A DNA stretch of 64,000 bases. Origin: Candidatus Zhuqueibacterota bacterium (GTDB lineage Bacteria > Zhuqueibacterota > Zhuqueibacteria > Zhuqueibacterales > Zhuqueibacteraceae). The DNA lies in NCBI GenBank assembly GCA_022616415.1, contig JAKEEU010000218.1, forward strand, positions 1 through 64,000. Reading direction: 5' to 3'. Below the pieces are notes generated by a model. That model saw only the letters and a list, made by a program, of their open reading frames with translations. It was not told the DNA's origin and made no database searches. The translations under genes and the position numbers were made by a program. Position 1 is the first letter of the stretch, and every line of letters begins with the position of its first letter. This document shows positions 24,769-33,767 of this stretch, piece by piece.

Positions 24769-24820
24769 GCCCCAGCCTGAAGGCGTGGGGCTAAAATGTG
24801 GAATGCCGCTCAAGCGGCAT
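24769..24820. repeat. Two adjacent hairpins upstream of hisS
   Basis: Stem GCCCCA...TGGGGC with CCT/AGG (24769-24791) and perfect stem ATGCCGCT-CA-AGCGGCAT (24803-24820). They lie between the ptsN-like stop and the hisS start. The GCCCCACGCCT phrase recurs at 48546-48570. Neither is followed by a T-run on either strand. Confidence 0.75.
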
Positions 24821-24888
24821 GCTCGTGTGCTGTCTTAAAAATCAGAGAATGCACTCGTTTACCAGCTAACCGGTAAACAGGCCAACGC

Positions 24889-25359
24889 TTAATTTTCTAG
24901 ATACTTTTCTTCTTCCCGAATAATCGCCTCGAATGCCGCCTTCGCATTGGTTGAGGCCATCAGTTGGTCCCGAAATTCGCGTTTGTGCATGAGGCGCGAG
25001 ATGCGGCTGAGCGCCTTCAAATGCGGGCCGGTTTGATCCGGCGGGCCGACGAGCAGCCAAATCAGCCGCACCGGCCGGTCGTCCATGGATTGAAATTCCA
25101 CCGGCTCTTTGGTTACACCCAAAGCCACGATGATCGACGGAGCGGCTTCGCTTTTGCCGTGGGGAATCGCCACGCCGTCGCCGACGCCGGTGCTCATCAC
25201 GGCTTCACGATCCAAAACCGCCTTGAGAACGTCGTCCCGGTCTTTGATGGACCGCGCTGCTGCCAGCAAGTCTACCATCTCTTCGATCACCTGGCGCTTT
25301 TCCTGGCCGGCCAGATAAATCTTTATCAAATTTTCCGAAAGAATATCTTTTAATTTCAT
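24889..25359 (-). CDS. PTS EIIA / PtsN-like phosphotransfer protein
   Basis: 156 residues, one EIIA-fructose/Ntr domain. The phospho-acceptor is His67 in GVAIPHGKS; MSTGVGDGVAIPHG and IWLLVGPPDQTGPHLKALSRISRLM are typical of the PtsN type. It should take phosphate from an HPr-like protein and regulate by protein contact; no other PTS gene is visible in the window. In proteobacteria ptsN lies near rpoN, but here rpoN is 20 kb away. Confidence 0.88.
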   Translation of the reverse strand: MKLKDILSENLIKIYLAGQEKRQVIEEMVDLLAAARSIKDRDDVLKAVLDREAVMSTGVGDGVAIPHGKSEAAPSIIVALGVTKEPVEFQSMDDRPVRLIWLLVGPPDQTGPHLKALSRISRLMHKREFRDQLMASTNAKAAFEAIIREEEKYLEN

Positions 25360-25679
25360 TATTAAAACTCCTTACAGGCGTAGCCCTGCCAACGCAACTT
25401 TGCGAGCGCACTCGCACCACACCATTAGACTACGCCTCCTCTCTCCGTGTAGAATCGATCGTGAGCTTGTCTTCTTGCCCGTACCAAAGCATGAAGAGGC
25501 TGGAAATCTTGCGGCACACCGGCTTGATTTGGCGAAAGATAACAATTTATGACAATGAAACCACAATTGCAACTCATTTTTGTAACTATTCCGGGTTCGT
25601 TTTTTCAAAGGCAAAAAGATTTGGGGCAAAACCATTAAAAGCTTCATTCGCAATAGGGTTGAATGAAATAGAAATTCTT
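25360..25679. other. Intergenic region with dispersed repeats
   Basis: This 320-base gap between the ptsN-like and YfhO genes holds a degenerate inverted pair (AGGCGTAGCCCTGCC near 25377 and GACTACGCC near 25428), a family G repeat at 25609-25644, and otherwise AT-rich sequence. No convincing gene was found. Confidence 0.6.
25609..25644. repeat. Family G repeat, copy 2
   Basis: GGCAAAAAGATTTGGGGC followed by AAAACCATTAAAAGCTT, matching 15830-15866 with about two differences. Confidence 0.75.
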
Positions 25680-28187
25680 TCACGTCGTTGCAGGCGGTTT
25701 CTTGCGCTCGGCGAATAGCAGCGCCACGGCCACGGCCAGAGCGGCTATGCTCACCCACAAGCCGCGCGAGAAGGCTTTCGAGTGGAAGCGGAATTCAACC
25801 TGGTGTGTGCCTGCAGGTACGTTGATCGCTCGGAAGCAATAGTTGGCCCGATAGGTTTTCACCGGTTGGTTGTCAACATAAGCTTGCCACCCCACGGGAT
25901 AATAATTATCGCTCAATACCAGCATTTGCGGAGAAGAACTTTTCGTAGAAATCGCCACTTCATGGAAATCGTATTGGGTGATTTGCGCCGTCGCTTCCGC
26001 ATCGGGTTGCGGCTTCAGCTCAGGATCTTCGTTCAACAACACCTGGCGATGCGGATCGAAGCCTTTGCCGTTCGCCTCCGGGCCGGTGCGCAGTCGCGTC
26101 AGCGCGGCGATCGGATCGGCTTCGACGACGTACTCGCCGACGAGATGAGCGCGCGGCAACACGGAGAGATTTTCGTAAATGCGCAACACGCCGCTGCCGG
26201 TTTGAAATTGTTGCCGGACGGCAAAATTCGTGTCTGGCAAGGTTTCAAAAGTAATGATGTATTTGGCATTCAGCATATCGACAACGTGATGCGCCGGGAG
26301 ATTGGCGCCCTGCAATCCCGCCGCTTCGATAAAATCCTGATAGAGGCGCGGTTTGGCGGCATGATAGCCGCCGACGCTTTGAAAATCTTGGCCCGACCAA
26401 CGCACCTCGCCGAACAACTGGCCCGCCGGATAAATGCGATAAAGCGAGCTATCGGCTTGCAGGAATTGGGTAATCGCATCCGGCTGCAGAATATTCGCCG
26501 ACTCGGTTTTTGGGTAGGTTTTGCCGATTTTTTTGTCGACCAGCCAAAGATCTGCCAGCGTAATCAAGCCAATCACGACAGCGGCGGTTGTGGCCGATAT
26601 TTTTTGAGACGCGGCGAGCGCCAACATGGTTATGCCGCCGGCGGCGACGAAGAAAACGATCCATATATCTCTGAACAACATATCAAAACGCGCTTTGTCC
26701 AAAGCTGCTTGATAATCTGGCTCATATTGATCGGGATAGACGCCGCGCATGAAATCAAAAAAGCCGCCACGCAAAATCGTCAACAGCAAAACGACGGCGG
26801 CCAGCGCGGCCAGTGCGATCCACAAACGCCGCGAGATTCGGCTGCGGGCGGCGATTTCATCTTTTGTGCCTTTACCCGTCGTGCGCAGCCGTGAGAGCAT
26901 GCCTTCCAAGCCGAAGCCGGCGAGAATGGCAACTGAGCATTGCACGAGAATAAGGATCATCACTGGCACGCGGAATTTATTGAAATAGGGAAGGTAGTTG
27001 TAGAACAGTTTATAAAAAGATGCGAAATGATAACCATAAGACAACAGCAGCGCGAGCAGAATCGTCGTCCCCAAAAAAGTAACGAGCAGCCGATGCGGGC
27101 CGGGCTTGGGGAGATAAAGCACGAACGCGGCGAGGGCAAAGCCCAAAACGAGAATGCCCATGTAATTCGGGTAATCGGTGAACGGCATGTTGCCCCAGTA
27201 GTAGGGTTGTCCGCCAAATCCGTAAAATGACGGAATGATGAACGTCATCATTTCGCCTGGAGAGAATGACCATTGCGTGGCATACTCAAACCCAACGCCG
27301 GTGTCTTTGGTTCCGGCTGCGGCTTGCAGCACCGAGGGCGAGCCGCGAATTGAAAAAGGCGTGTACTCTTGCAATGGCAAAAAGAGCACGGCGGACAAAG
27401 CACCGGCGAGAATCAATGCGCCGGCAACACCGCCTAGCGTGGGTAACAAACGGTTATAATATTTTTGGATGATGAAATGAATGAGATGAAAGAGCACATA
27501 CAAGCCAACCATCATCAAGCTATAATAAGCGATCTGCACGTGGCCGCGCTGGAGCTGGAAACCCAAAATCAATCCCGCCAGAGCGAGATGGCGCCACGAA
27601 AATTTTTCGATGAGGCGGTCGACCCCCCAAAGCGCCCACGGAATGTATGCCGAGGTCATCATCTGCGAGCCATGGCCAAAAACTTCCATGGTGATGAGAT
27701 ACGGCGTGAACATGAAGGCCACGCCGCCCAACAATGCCGGCCAAAAACTCGCGCCTTTTCGTCGCAAAAAAACAAACACGCCCATGCCGGCGAGGATAAA
27801 GTGCAAAACGTGGTGCAGCAGGCCGGGAAGTGGAATAAATCGAGAAACCAACTGGATGGCGGCGCTGGGCAGATGAACAAACGGCGCATACATCAAACTG
27901 CCAAAGCTCGGCATGCCGCAAAAGAGATAAGGAGACCACAACGGCAGGATTCCCTTTTCCCAGAAAGCTTTATCCAGAGGGGCCGTCGTTGCAGCCGCGG
28001 TTTGTGCATCGGGTGAGATATAGGTTTTGCCGCCGAATAAAACCTCGAAAAAGAAAATCATCGCCAACAAGGAATAAATTCCCAGGGCGGCAAGATAAGG
28101 ATGCCGCGCAAGCCAATGCGGCTGGCCAGCGGCATCTTTGAGGGGAACCGATGGAGCCGGTCGTTTGCCACGCGTCTTCTTTGCCAT
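25680..28187 (-). CDS. YfhO-family large membrane protein (GT-C-like)
   Basis: 835 residues from ATG at 28187. About 12 membrane helices in the first 550 residues, then a periplasmic-type domain (residues about 560-790) and a last helix (GLWVSIAALAVAVALLFAE). FLRRKGASFWPALLGGVAFMFTPYLI and the C-terminal LSDNYYPVGWQAYVDNQPVKTYRANYCFRAINVPAGTHQVEFRF are diagnostic of bacterial YfhO-type proteins. Some relatives glycosylate teichoic or lipoteichoic acids; in a Gram-negative setting the acceptor is unknown. Confidence 0.9.
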   Translation of the reverse strand: MAKKTRGKRPAPSVPLKDAAGQPHWLARHPYLAALGIYSLLAMIFFFEVLFGGKTYISPDAQTAAATTAPLDKAFWEKGILPLWSPYLFCGMPSFGSLMYAPFVHLPSAAIQLVSRFIPLPGLLHHVLHFILAGMGVFVFLRRKGASFWPALLGGVAFMFTPYLITMEVFGHGSQMMTSAYIPWALWGVDRLIEKFSWRHLALAGLILGFQLQRGHVQIAYYSLMMVGLYVLFHLIHFIIQKYYNRLLPTLGGVAGALILAGALSAVLFLPLQEYTPFSIRGSPSVLQAAAGTKDTGVGFEYATQWSFSPGEMMTFIIPSFYGFGGQPYYWGNMPFTDYPNYMGILVLGFALAAFVLYLPKPGPHRLLVTFLGTTILLALLLSYGYHFASFYKLFYNYLPYFNKFRVPVMILILVQCSVAILAGFGLEGMLSRLRTTGKGTKDEIAARSRISRRLWIALAALAAVVLLLTILRGGFFDFMRGVYPDQYEPDYQAALDKARFDMLFRDIWIVFFVAAGGITMLALAASQKISATTAAVVIGLITLADLWLVDKKIGKTYPKTESANILQPDAITQFLQADSSLYRIYPAGQLFGEVRWSGQDFQSVGGYHAAKPRLYQDFIEAAGLQGANLPAHHVVDMLNAKYIITFETLPDTNFAVRQQFQTGSGVLRIYENLSVLPRAHLVGEYVVEADPIAALTRLRTGPEANGKGFDPHRQVLLNEDPELKPQPDAEATAQITQYDFHEVAISTKSSSPQMLVLSDNYYPVGWQAYVDNQPVKTYRANYCFRAINVPAGTHQVEFRFHSKAFSRGLWVSIAALAVAVALLFAERKKPPATT

Positions 28188-28303
28188 AAGTGCTGGAATC
28201 CATAACAAAATTGTCTTATTTTAAAACCTCAAATATAGACAGAAATTTTACTGATTATCTTGGACAAAGGCAAGAATTTTCTTCGGAAAAACGTTTGCTT
28301 TTT

Positions 28304-28493
28304 ATGACAGGCCGTTTTATATTGGAAAAATGCCGGCCTTTTTTCGCCTGAAATTCGGAGTGCGCGCGCAATCAAAATCCGGGAAAAATTTTTAAAGCCA
28401 TTTGGCGATTTGCGCCTGGTTAAAGAAGAACGGTTCAAATATAAAGACGATGCAAACGTGGATACGATGTTTTTGCTGGAGAAGGTGGGATGA
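28304..28493 (+). pseudogene. 3' fragment of a gene translationally coupled to the HEPN gene
   Basis: After a stop near 28303 a plus-strand frame without a start codon runs SPEIRSARAIKIREKF, KPFGDLRLVKEERFKY, KDDANVDTMFLLEKVG and ends with TGA at 28491-28493, overlapping the HEPN ATG (28490-28492) as ATGA. The overlap is typical of two-gene modules, so this is probably the tail of a deleted partner gene. Its family is not recognised. The rest of the 300-base gap (28188-28303) shows nothing. Confidence 0.5.
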
Positions 28494-28921
28494 ATCCAAT
28501 AAAACAGGCCGTCCGTGCCAGTGTTTATCGGCAAGCTGCTCTAGCGCGGTTGGCCGAGGCTGAATACCTCAAACAAGCTCATCCGTCCGGAGCAATCTAC
28601 CTTGGCGGCTATGTGGTCGAGTGCATGTTGAAGTGGGCGATTTGCCAGCGCAAAGGGACAATTTATCTGGAAGATCTGCCGGATCAACACTTGGCGGAGC
28701 GGTTGACAGGTGCCCGTGGTCATGATTTGGATTTTCTGCTTAGGGTCAGTGGTTTGCGACCACTTCTCGAGTCAGATGACAAGCTATATATTGCATTTAA
28801 TCAGGTGTCAATTTGGAGTGTACATTTGCGTTATAATCCTAAGGCTGGTGATGCGCAATCTGCTTATTTATTCTTGAACAGTGTCCATGAGTTGCGTGAC
28901 TGGCTGGAAAGCGTCTGCTAA
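28490..28921 (+). CDS. HEPN domain protein
   Basis: 143 residues, all helical. AVRASVYRQAALARLAEAEYL, GAIYLGGYVVECMLKWAICQ, GHDLDFLLRVSGL and WSVHLRYNPK follow the HEPN pattern of the family usually annotated as HEPN domain-containing. Such proteins are ribonucleases or helpers in two-gene toxin or defence modules. The strict RxxxxH active-site motif is not evident. The upstream partner appears to be only a fragment. Confidence 0.75.
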   Translation: MNPIKQAVRASVYRQAALARLAEAEYLKQAHPSGAIYLGGYVVECMLKWAICQRKGTIYLEDLPDQHLAERLTGARGHDLDFLLRVSGLRPLLESDDKLYIAFNQVSIWSVHLRYNPKAGDAQSAYLFLNSVHELRDWLESVC

Positions 28922-28946
28922 TTAATTATAACAACCTGGAGCTTTT

Positions 28947-29234
28947 ATGGACCCCCAAGAAGTTTTGGAAAAGATCAAAGCCGCCTTTCAAACTATCATT
29001 CAAGAACAAAACCTTCATCCCACACGATTGGACATGGAATTAACTTTGGCTGAAACGGTACATATTTACATGACCGCTCCAGAATTTTCCGGTAAAACCG
29101 ACAGGGAACGCGATCTGATGATTTGGCCGGCCTTAGAAAAAAAGCTCCCAAGAAGAGCTCTGATGGAAATTTCGGTTTGTGTGCTTCTGGCGCCTGAAGA
29201 AGAGACAGAAAAGGAAAAACTTCTGGCAGCCTAA
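28947..29234 (+). CDS. BolA-like protein, copy 1 (diverged)
   Basis: 95 residues. MDPQEVLEKIKAAFQTIIQ, VHIYMTAPEFSGKTDRERDLMIWPALEKKL and MEISVCVLLAPEEE follow the BolA fold. In this copy the conserved RHR is replaced (RERDLM) and the later His, a metal/Fe-S ligand in BolA proteins that bind glutaredoxin, is Glu (MEISV). It is about 60 percent identical to the next gene. Function is not known; it may be a degenerate duplicate. Confidence 0.6.
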   Translation: MDPQEVLEKIKAAFQTIIQEQNLHPTRLDMELTLAETVHIYMTAPEFSGKTDRERDLMIWPALEKKLPRRALMEISVCVLLAPEEETEKEKLLAA

Positions 29235-29366
29235 GACCAAAGAAAAATTCGCTGCTGTTGAAATGCTTAATTCTTTGTTCAAAAACGCCATGATCGGCAG
29301 TAGAGTTATACTCACCAACGGTTTACAGGCTGTAAATACTGGTGACTTTCAAAGCAGGAGATACTT

Positions 29367-29654
29367 ATGGAACTGCAAGAGATCCTTGAGCAGATAAAAA
29401 CTGCTTTTCAATCTATTATTCAGGAAAAAAACCTTCATCCCACTCGAGTAGATATCGAGTTGTCCCCGCACGAAACCATACATGTCTATATGACTGCTCC
29501 GGAATTTTCCGGCAAAACCACTACAGAACGGCATAGGATGATTTGGTTGGCCTTAGAAAAAAAGCTCGTGAGAAAAGTTCTGATGCACATCTCAGTCTTC
29601 GTGCTATTAGCACCCGAGGAAGAAAAAGAGGCTGAAATGGCGACGGCAGTTTGA
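29367..29654 (+). CDS. BolA-like protein, copy 2
   Basis: 95 residues, tandem paralogue of the preceding gene. VYMTAPEFSGKTTTERHRMIWLALEKKL and MHISVFVLLAPEEE keep the BolA-type RHR and the conserved His. Known BolA proteins bind monothiol glutaredoxins or DNA and act in iron-sulfur or morphology control; neither partner is in the window. The assignment rests on pattern similarity. A 130-base gap without a gene separates the two copies. Confidence 0.6.
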   Translation: MELQEILEQIKTAFQSIIQEKNLHPTRVDIELSPHETIHVYMTAPEFSGKTTTERHRMIWLALEKKLVRKVLMHISVFVLLAPEEEKEAEMATAV

Positions 29655-29670
29655 GCGAAAAAGGACATTG

Positions 29671-31146
29671 ATGCACGATCGCGCTTCAATCACAGAAACG
29701 TTTGTTCCACCGCTCGAGGCGGAAAGACGCCGCCTGTTGCGTCAGGCCTTTCAGCTCTCGAGCGCCAACGTGATAGCGCAAGTCGCGCGCCTGCTCAAGA
29801 ATCTCGCTTTGGCGCGGCTGCTCGGTCCTCAGTTATTCGGCTTGTGGAATGGCTTTCAGGTGTTTCTGCTCTATGCCAATAACCTCCACCTTGGCGTGCT
29901 CCACGCGATAAGCCGCGAGATTCCGCTTAGCCGCGGGCGCGGCAATTTAGAACATGTTCCCCATTTAGCCCGTGCAGGTCTCACTGTTTCGTTGCTTGCT
30001 TCACTCTTGATCGGCGCCGCCCTATTGGGAATCAGTATCTGGCTGGAGCCGGTGACGACCGCATCCGCTGCCTTGAAGTTGATCGCCGCAGTTTTGGTGG
30101 TGCAGCAACTTCTTCTTTTCTATCAATTCCTGCTGCGCGCTGAAGATAACTTTGCGCTGCTAAGCAAGATATTAATCCATACTGCCGTGCTCGAGCTGGC
30201 GGCATCGGTTGCACTCGTTTATTGGCTCGGCTTTAACGGCATTTTCTACGGCCTGCTCATCAGTTGCGCCGCCGGCGCGCTGCTCGGCTTTGTTTCCGAG
30301 CGCCGAGTCGTGTCGGGCCTCGAGCTCGATCTCAGGCTCATTGGCAACCTTATCCGTATCGGCTTCCCGATCATGCTCACCACGCTCGGCAATGGCCTGC
30401 TCACGACCATTGACCGGATGTTGATCATCAAATTTCTTGGCGGCGAAGCCTTGGGCTACTATTCCATCGGATCGTTGGCGATTACTGCCATCAGTTATTT
30501 GCCCATTGCCATCAATCAGGTCATGTACCCCAAATTCGGCGAACGCTACGGTGCGACCGATGATCCCGGAAGTCTTGGCGGGTTCGTCCGGGTGGCGACG
30601 CTGGGAACCGCGCATGCCATGGGTCTCGTGCTGGGGGTGGCGTTTATCGCCCTGCCGTTGGTGACCCTATTGCTGCCGAAATACGCACCGGGCATTCCGG
30701 CCGCGCGCATTCTGTTTGCCGGGTTTTACTTTATCAGCCTGCTCGGTCCCAGCGCCAATCTGCTTCTTACCATCAATCGCCAATTGCAGTACCTTGTTTG
30801 GATGGGGGCGGCGATCGCTCTCGAGGTCGTGCTCAACGGCATTGCGCTAATTTTTGGGCTCGGTATCGAAGGCGTCGCTCTCACCACTGGGATCACCTAC
30901 ACCTTTTGCGCCTTAGGACTCATGGGCTTCGTGGTGCGCCGGTATCTAAGCTACAGTTGCCGGCAAATTGGCGCTTTGTTTATAAAACTACTTACACCTT
31001 ATATTCTCGCAGCCATAACAATGGCCGGTGCGTTGCAGATTCAGATGGGTGGTCTGCTTCTTGCAACTGCGGGTCAAGCGCTCTTGTTTATCAGTATATA
31101 CGGGCCACTCTCGTTCTTTCTGTTACGTCGCGAACTGCCACGATGA
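29671..31146 (+). CDS. Polysaccharide flippase (Wzx/MviN-like, MOP superfamily)
   Basis: 491 residues from ATG at 29671, with AAGGA six bases upstream. About 12-14 membrane helices; ANVIAQVARLLKNLALARLLGPQLFGLWNGFQVF at the start and FPIMLTTLGNGLLTTIDRMLIIKFLGGEALGYYSIGSLAITA in the middle are typical of Wzx-type flippases. It should move lipid-linked saccharides across the inner membrane. It begins the surface-polysaccharide block. Confidence 0.9.
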   Translation: MHDRASITETFVPPLEAERRRLLRQAFQLSSANVIAQVARLLKNLALARLLGPQLFGLWNGFQVFLLYANNLHLGVLHAISREIPLSRGRGNLEHVPHLARAGLTVSLLASLLIGAALLGISIWLEPVTTASAALKLIAAVLVVQQLLLFYQFLLRAEDNFALLSKILIHTAVLELAASVALVYWLGFNGIFYGLLISCAAGALLGFVSERRVVSGLELDLRLIGNLIRIGFPIMLTTLGNGLLTTIDRMLIIKFLGGEALGYYSIGSLAITAISYLPIAINQVMYPKFGERYGATDDPGSLGGFVRVATLGTAHAMGLVLGVAFIALPLVTLLLPKYAPGIPAARILFAGFYFISLLGPSANLLLTINRQLQYLVWMGAAIALEVVLNGIALIFGLGIEGVALTTGITYTFCALGLMGFVVRRYLSYSCRQIGALFIKLLTPYILAAITMAGALQIQMGGLLLATAGQALLFISIYGPLSFFLLRRELPR

Positions 31147-31273
31147 CTCTGCAAAGGGTTTAATCAGTGGCTTGTAACATCCTGCTTCAATACGGAGGAG
31201 ACGGTCAGCTTAACCAATCCGCGCTCACAGGCGCTTTTTATATCATTTGGCAGTTATAAGCTCTTTTTTTGCT

Positions 31274-32113
31274 ATGCAAGTTATATCACACTTTATAAAA
31301 ATTTTTCTGCTGAAGACGAATTGGTCAATCAGGGTTTTGCTTGCGGGGAGCAGGCTTTGCACGAAGTTATTCTTGAAAGCATTAAGATACTGGCGGGTTT
31401 TTGAATTTCCCTATACTTTGGCCAGGCTGCCACAGCGTGAAGGGCTTGCGATCCTGGATATTTCCAGCCCCAAGATTCTCGCTTTTTATATTGCCCAAAA
31501 GTATGGGCATAAAGTAGTCGCCATCGATATTTGGGAGGAAGAAATTGCATTCTGGAAAAAGATTCTGAAGCTGACCGGCCTCCCCCGGCGCATTACCGGC
31601 AATGTAAGCCTGGCCATTGCAGATGCGACTTGTCTTTCTTATGATGACGAATCGTTTGATTTCGTCTATTCAATTTCCGTTATCGAGCACATTGATGATT
31701 TTGGAGATACAAGGGCGTTACAAGAAATCTCCAGAGTGCTCAAAAAAGGCGGAATTGCCGTTGTGACCGTACCGTTCGATCAAAATGGATACGACGTTTT
31801 CAAGAGTGAACGCGTTTATCATAAAGCGCATGCCTCGTCACCGGTTTTTTATGAGCGCTGGTATAGCCCGCAACAATTGCAAGCAAGACTGCTTGTTAGC
31901 AGCAAATTGAAAGTCGAAAATTTGCAGTTGGCATTTGAAAAGTATCTTCCACTTCATCACACCTACATCCCAAAACTATTACAATCTTCCTGGTTCGTTC
32001 GAAATTTGTGGAACACCTTCGAGCCCTTCGTTGCACTATTAAACCTGGATGTTTCTTCTGCTCTCGAGGTTAGGAAAGAGGGAATAGCGCTCATCACACT
32101 AAGAAAACAATAG
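31274..32113 (+). CDS. Class I SAM-dependent methyltransferase
   Basis: 279 residues from ATG at 31274 (a TTG start 27 bases earlier is possible). AILDISSPKILAFYIAQKYGHKVVAIDIW is the AdoMet-binding motif region and FDFVYSISVIEHIDDFGDTRALQEISRVLKKGGIAVVTVPF holds motifs II to III of the methyltransferase type 11 fold. Its context among polysaccharide genes suggests methylation of a sugar or lipid carrier. Confidence 0.85.
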   Translation: MQVISHFIKIFLLKTNWSIRVLLAGSRLCTKLFLKALRYWRVFEFPYTLARLPQREGLAILDISSPKILAFYIAQKYGHKVVAIDIWEEEIAFWKKILKLTGLPRRITGNVSLAIADATCLSYDDESFDFVYSISVIEHIDDFGDTRALQEISRVLKKGGIAVVTVPFDQNGYDVFKSERVYHKAHASSPVFYERWYSPQQLQARLLVSSKLKVENLQLAFEKYLPLHHTYIPKLLQSSWFVRNLWNTFEPFVALLNLDVSSALEVRKEGIALITLRKQ

Positions 32114-32117
32114 GCCA

Positions 32118-32993
32118 TTACCGTACAGATTGGCGCTCTGCTTGGGTCGATACCGCTTTATTTTGGTGCTTCAGCAGGTCTAACAGCGAGAGATACTTGC
32201 GTTCGACTTCTCTTCCTTTTGCCAGCTTCCAGATCGTAAAGACACGGCGCAAAGGCACGAGTATTCCGTATGAGACCAGGAAAATGTATGTCAGGCTGAT
32301 TCTGTAACCGATGAGATTGAAAGGCGGGAGAAACATATCGATGAGAAGCAGAACCGTGATGATGTTCATGACTGCCGGATACGCGAAAGCTGCATAGAGC
32401 ATGCGGATGGCGGATGGCTCATTTTTCCGGCGATAGAGCTTGGGCGCTTCACCGAATTGTAGTGCAGAATAATAGCTGTAGGCTTGGTCGAGTTTCGTCT
32501 CGATGAACTGTGCGGCTTCGTGATACATGGTGGCGATGTCGAGGCGCAATGAAAAGAGCCCCACGAGAAAGCCTAAGATGATGGTCTCAAAATGGCCGAG
32601 CCGAAAATAAGTGCTAACACCAAGGGCAAAATACATGCTGGGTATGACCAGCTCGTGCCCAATGGTATCGAGAAATTTGCCCGTGATGCTGACCTGCCGG
32701 CGAAAGCGAGCCACTTCGCCATCCACATTGTCCAGCACAAAGCCGAATTGCAAGAGGAAAATGCCAGTGATCGCCATGGCCGTCGAAGGAAAGGCGAGAA
32801 ATGTCGCGCCAGCCAATCCCACGAGGGTTTGCAAGACCGTGACCTGATTCGCCGTCAACCCCAACCGCAGAGCGATGTACGTGACATAAAGCGACAGAGG
32901 CCGGATGAAATAGTAGCCATAGGCACCCTGCCGTTCTTCAGGATTGACACGATGCTTGAATTGCCGCAGCTCTTTCAGGCTAACGTTTGCCAT
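32118..32993 (-). CDS. CDP-alcohol phosphatidyltransferase family protein (atypical last motif residue)
   Basis: 291 residues from ATG at 32993, supported by GAGG seven bases upstream. The family motif is DNVDGEVARFRRQVSITG followed by KFLDTIGH: the pattern DxxDGxxARx8GxxxDxxx ends in His where most members have the last Asp. Six or so membrane helices surround it. It should transfer an alcohol or lipid phosphate from or to a CDP-activated group at the membrane. Its neighbour is a matching nucleotidyltransferase, overlapping it, which suggests a CDP-polyol or CDP-inositol type pathway. Confidence 0.85.
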   Translation of the reverse strand: MANVSLKELRQFKHRVNPEERQGAYGYYFIRPLSLYVTYIALRLGLTANQVTVLQTLVGLAGATFLAFPSTAMAITGIFLLQFGFVLDNVDGEVARFRRQVSITGKFLDTIGHELVIPSMYFALGVSTYFRLGHFETIILGFLVGLFSLRLDIATMYHEAAQFIETKLDQAYSYYSALQFGEAPKLYRRKNEPSAIRMLYAAFAYPAVMNIITVLLLIDMFLPPFNLIGYRISLTYIFLVSYGILVPLRRVFTIWKLAKGREVERKYLSLLDLLKHQNKAVSTQAERQSVR

Positions 32994-33756
32994 GGCCGGC
33001 CTCATCGTCTAATAAGCGCAGCTTGTCCGTCGCATAAGCTAGTGCTTGTGGTGTGTCGATATCGATCCAGAAAGCCTGGCCGATATCGACCGCTTGCATT
33101 TTCCCTGAGGCGATCAGTTGGCGGCAGCCATCGGTGAGCGAGCAATCGCCATCCACCATGGCCGCGGCGAGGGCGTCGAACAATGCCGTGGTACACTTGA
33201 ACAAGCCGCAATCGATGCCGTTATAAACCGCCAAAGTCTTGCCGATCTCCTTGATACGTGAGCCCTCGCAAAAAACTTTGGTCGCGTCGTCGATGTCGAA
33301 GATGGCATCGATTTTAGTATCCACCGCCAGGGCGATCTCGCCGGCTTCAAGCCGGGTGGAGAGCAGGGTCGCCAAGATGCCGGGGGCGAAGAGATGATCG
33401 CTCATCATCAACAGGAAGTGCTCGTCCGGATGAAAACAGTGGCGGGCGGCAAAAACCGACACCCCGTTTTTTTTCTGCCAGTTCGGGTTGAAAACATAAA
33501 GTAACCGCAACCCCAGCCTGCCGCCGTCGCCAAGGCGTTGCTCGATAATCTCGTTTTTGTAGCCGGTAACGATGACGACTTCATCGATGCCGGCGCGCTG
33601 GAGCGTCGCCAAAATCGTTTCGATAATGCTGCGCTCGCCGGCGGCGATGAGAGATTTCGGAATGTCCTGGCTATGCGCGTTGAGCCGGAGGCCCCGGCCC
33701 GCGGCGATGATGAGGGCGCGGTTGATCACACCCGCAGAAATTAACTCGTTTCTCAA
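32980..33756 (-). CDS. Nucleotidyltransferase of sugar/polyol phosphate (IPCT-like)
   Basis: 258 residues from TTG at 33756, with AGGA upstream and no ATG near. ALIIAAGRGLRLNAHSQDIPKSLI is the NTP-binding signature; WQKKNGVSVFAA, MMSDHLFAPG and YNGIDCGLFKC recall the inositol-1-phosphate cytidylyltransferase domain that is often fused to a CDP-alcohol phosphatidyltransferase domain. Here the two are separate, overlapping genes. CTP use and the substrate are inferred. Confidence 0.82.
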   Translation of the reverse strand: MRNELISAGVINRALIIAAGRGLRLNAHSQDIPKSLIAAGERSIIETILATLQRAGIDEVVIVTGYKNEIIEQRLGDGGRLGLRLLYVFNPNWQKKNGVSVFAARHCFHPDEHFLLMMSDHLFAPGILATLLSTRLEAGEIALAVDTKIDAIFDIDDATKVFCEGSRIKEIGKTLAVYNGIDCGLFKCTTALFDALAAAMVDGDCSLTDGCRQLIASGKMQAVDIGQAFWIDIDTPQALAYATDKLRLLDDEAGHGKR

Positions 33757-33767
33757 AATAAAGTGTC

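Noticed and set aside
24769-24820. Rho-independent terminator after the ptsN-like gene
   Set aside because: The hairpins are strong but no T-run follows on the minus strand, so they are listed as repeats.
25434-25545. Minus-strand frame (IFRQIKPVCRKISSLFMLWYGQEDKL) in the ptsN/yfhO gap
   Set aside because: No start codon, 36 codons, no recognised family; chance cannot be excluded.
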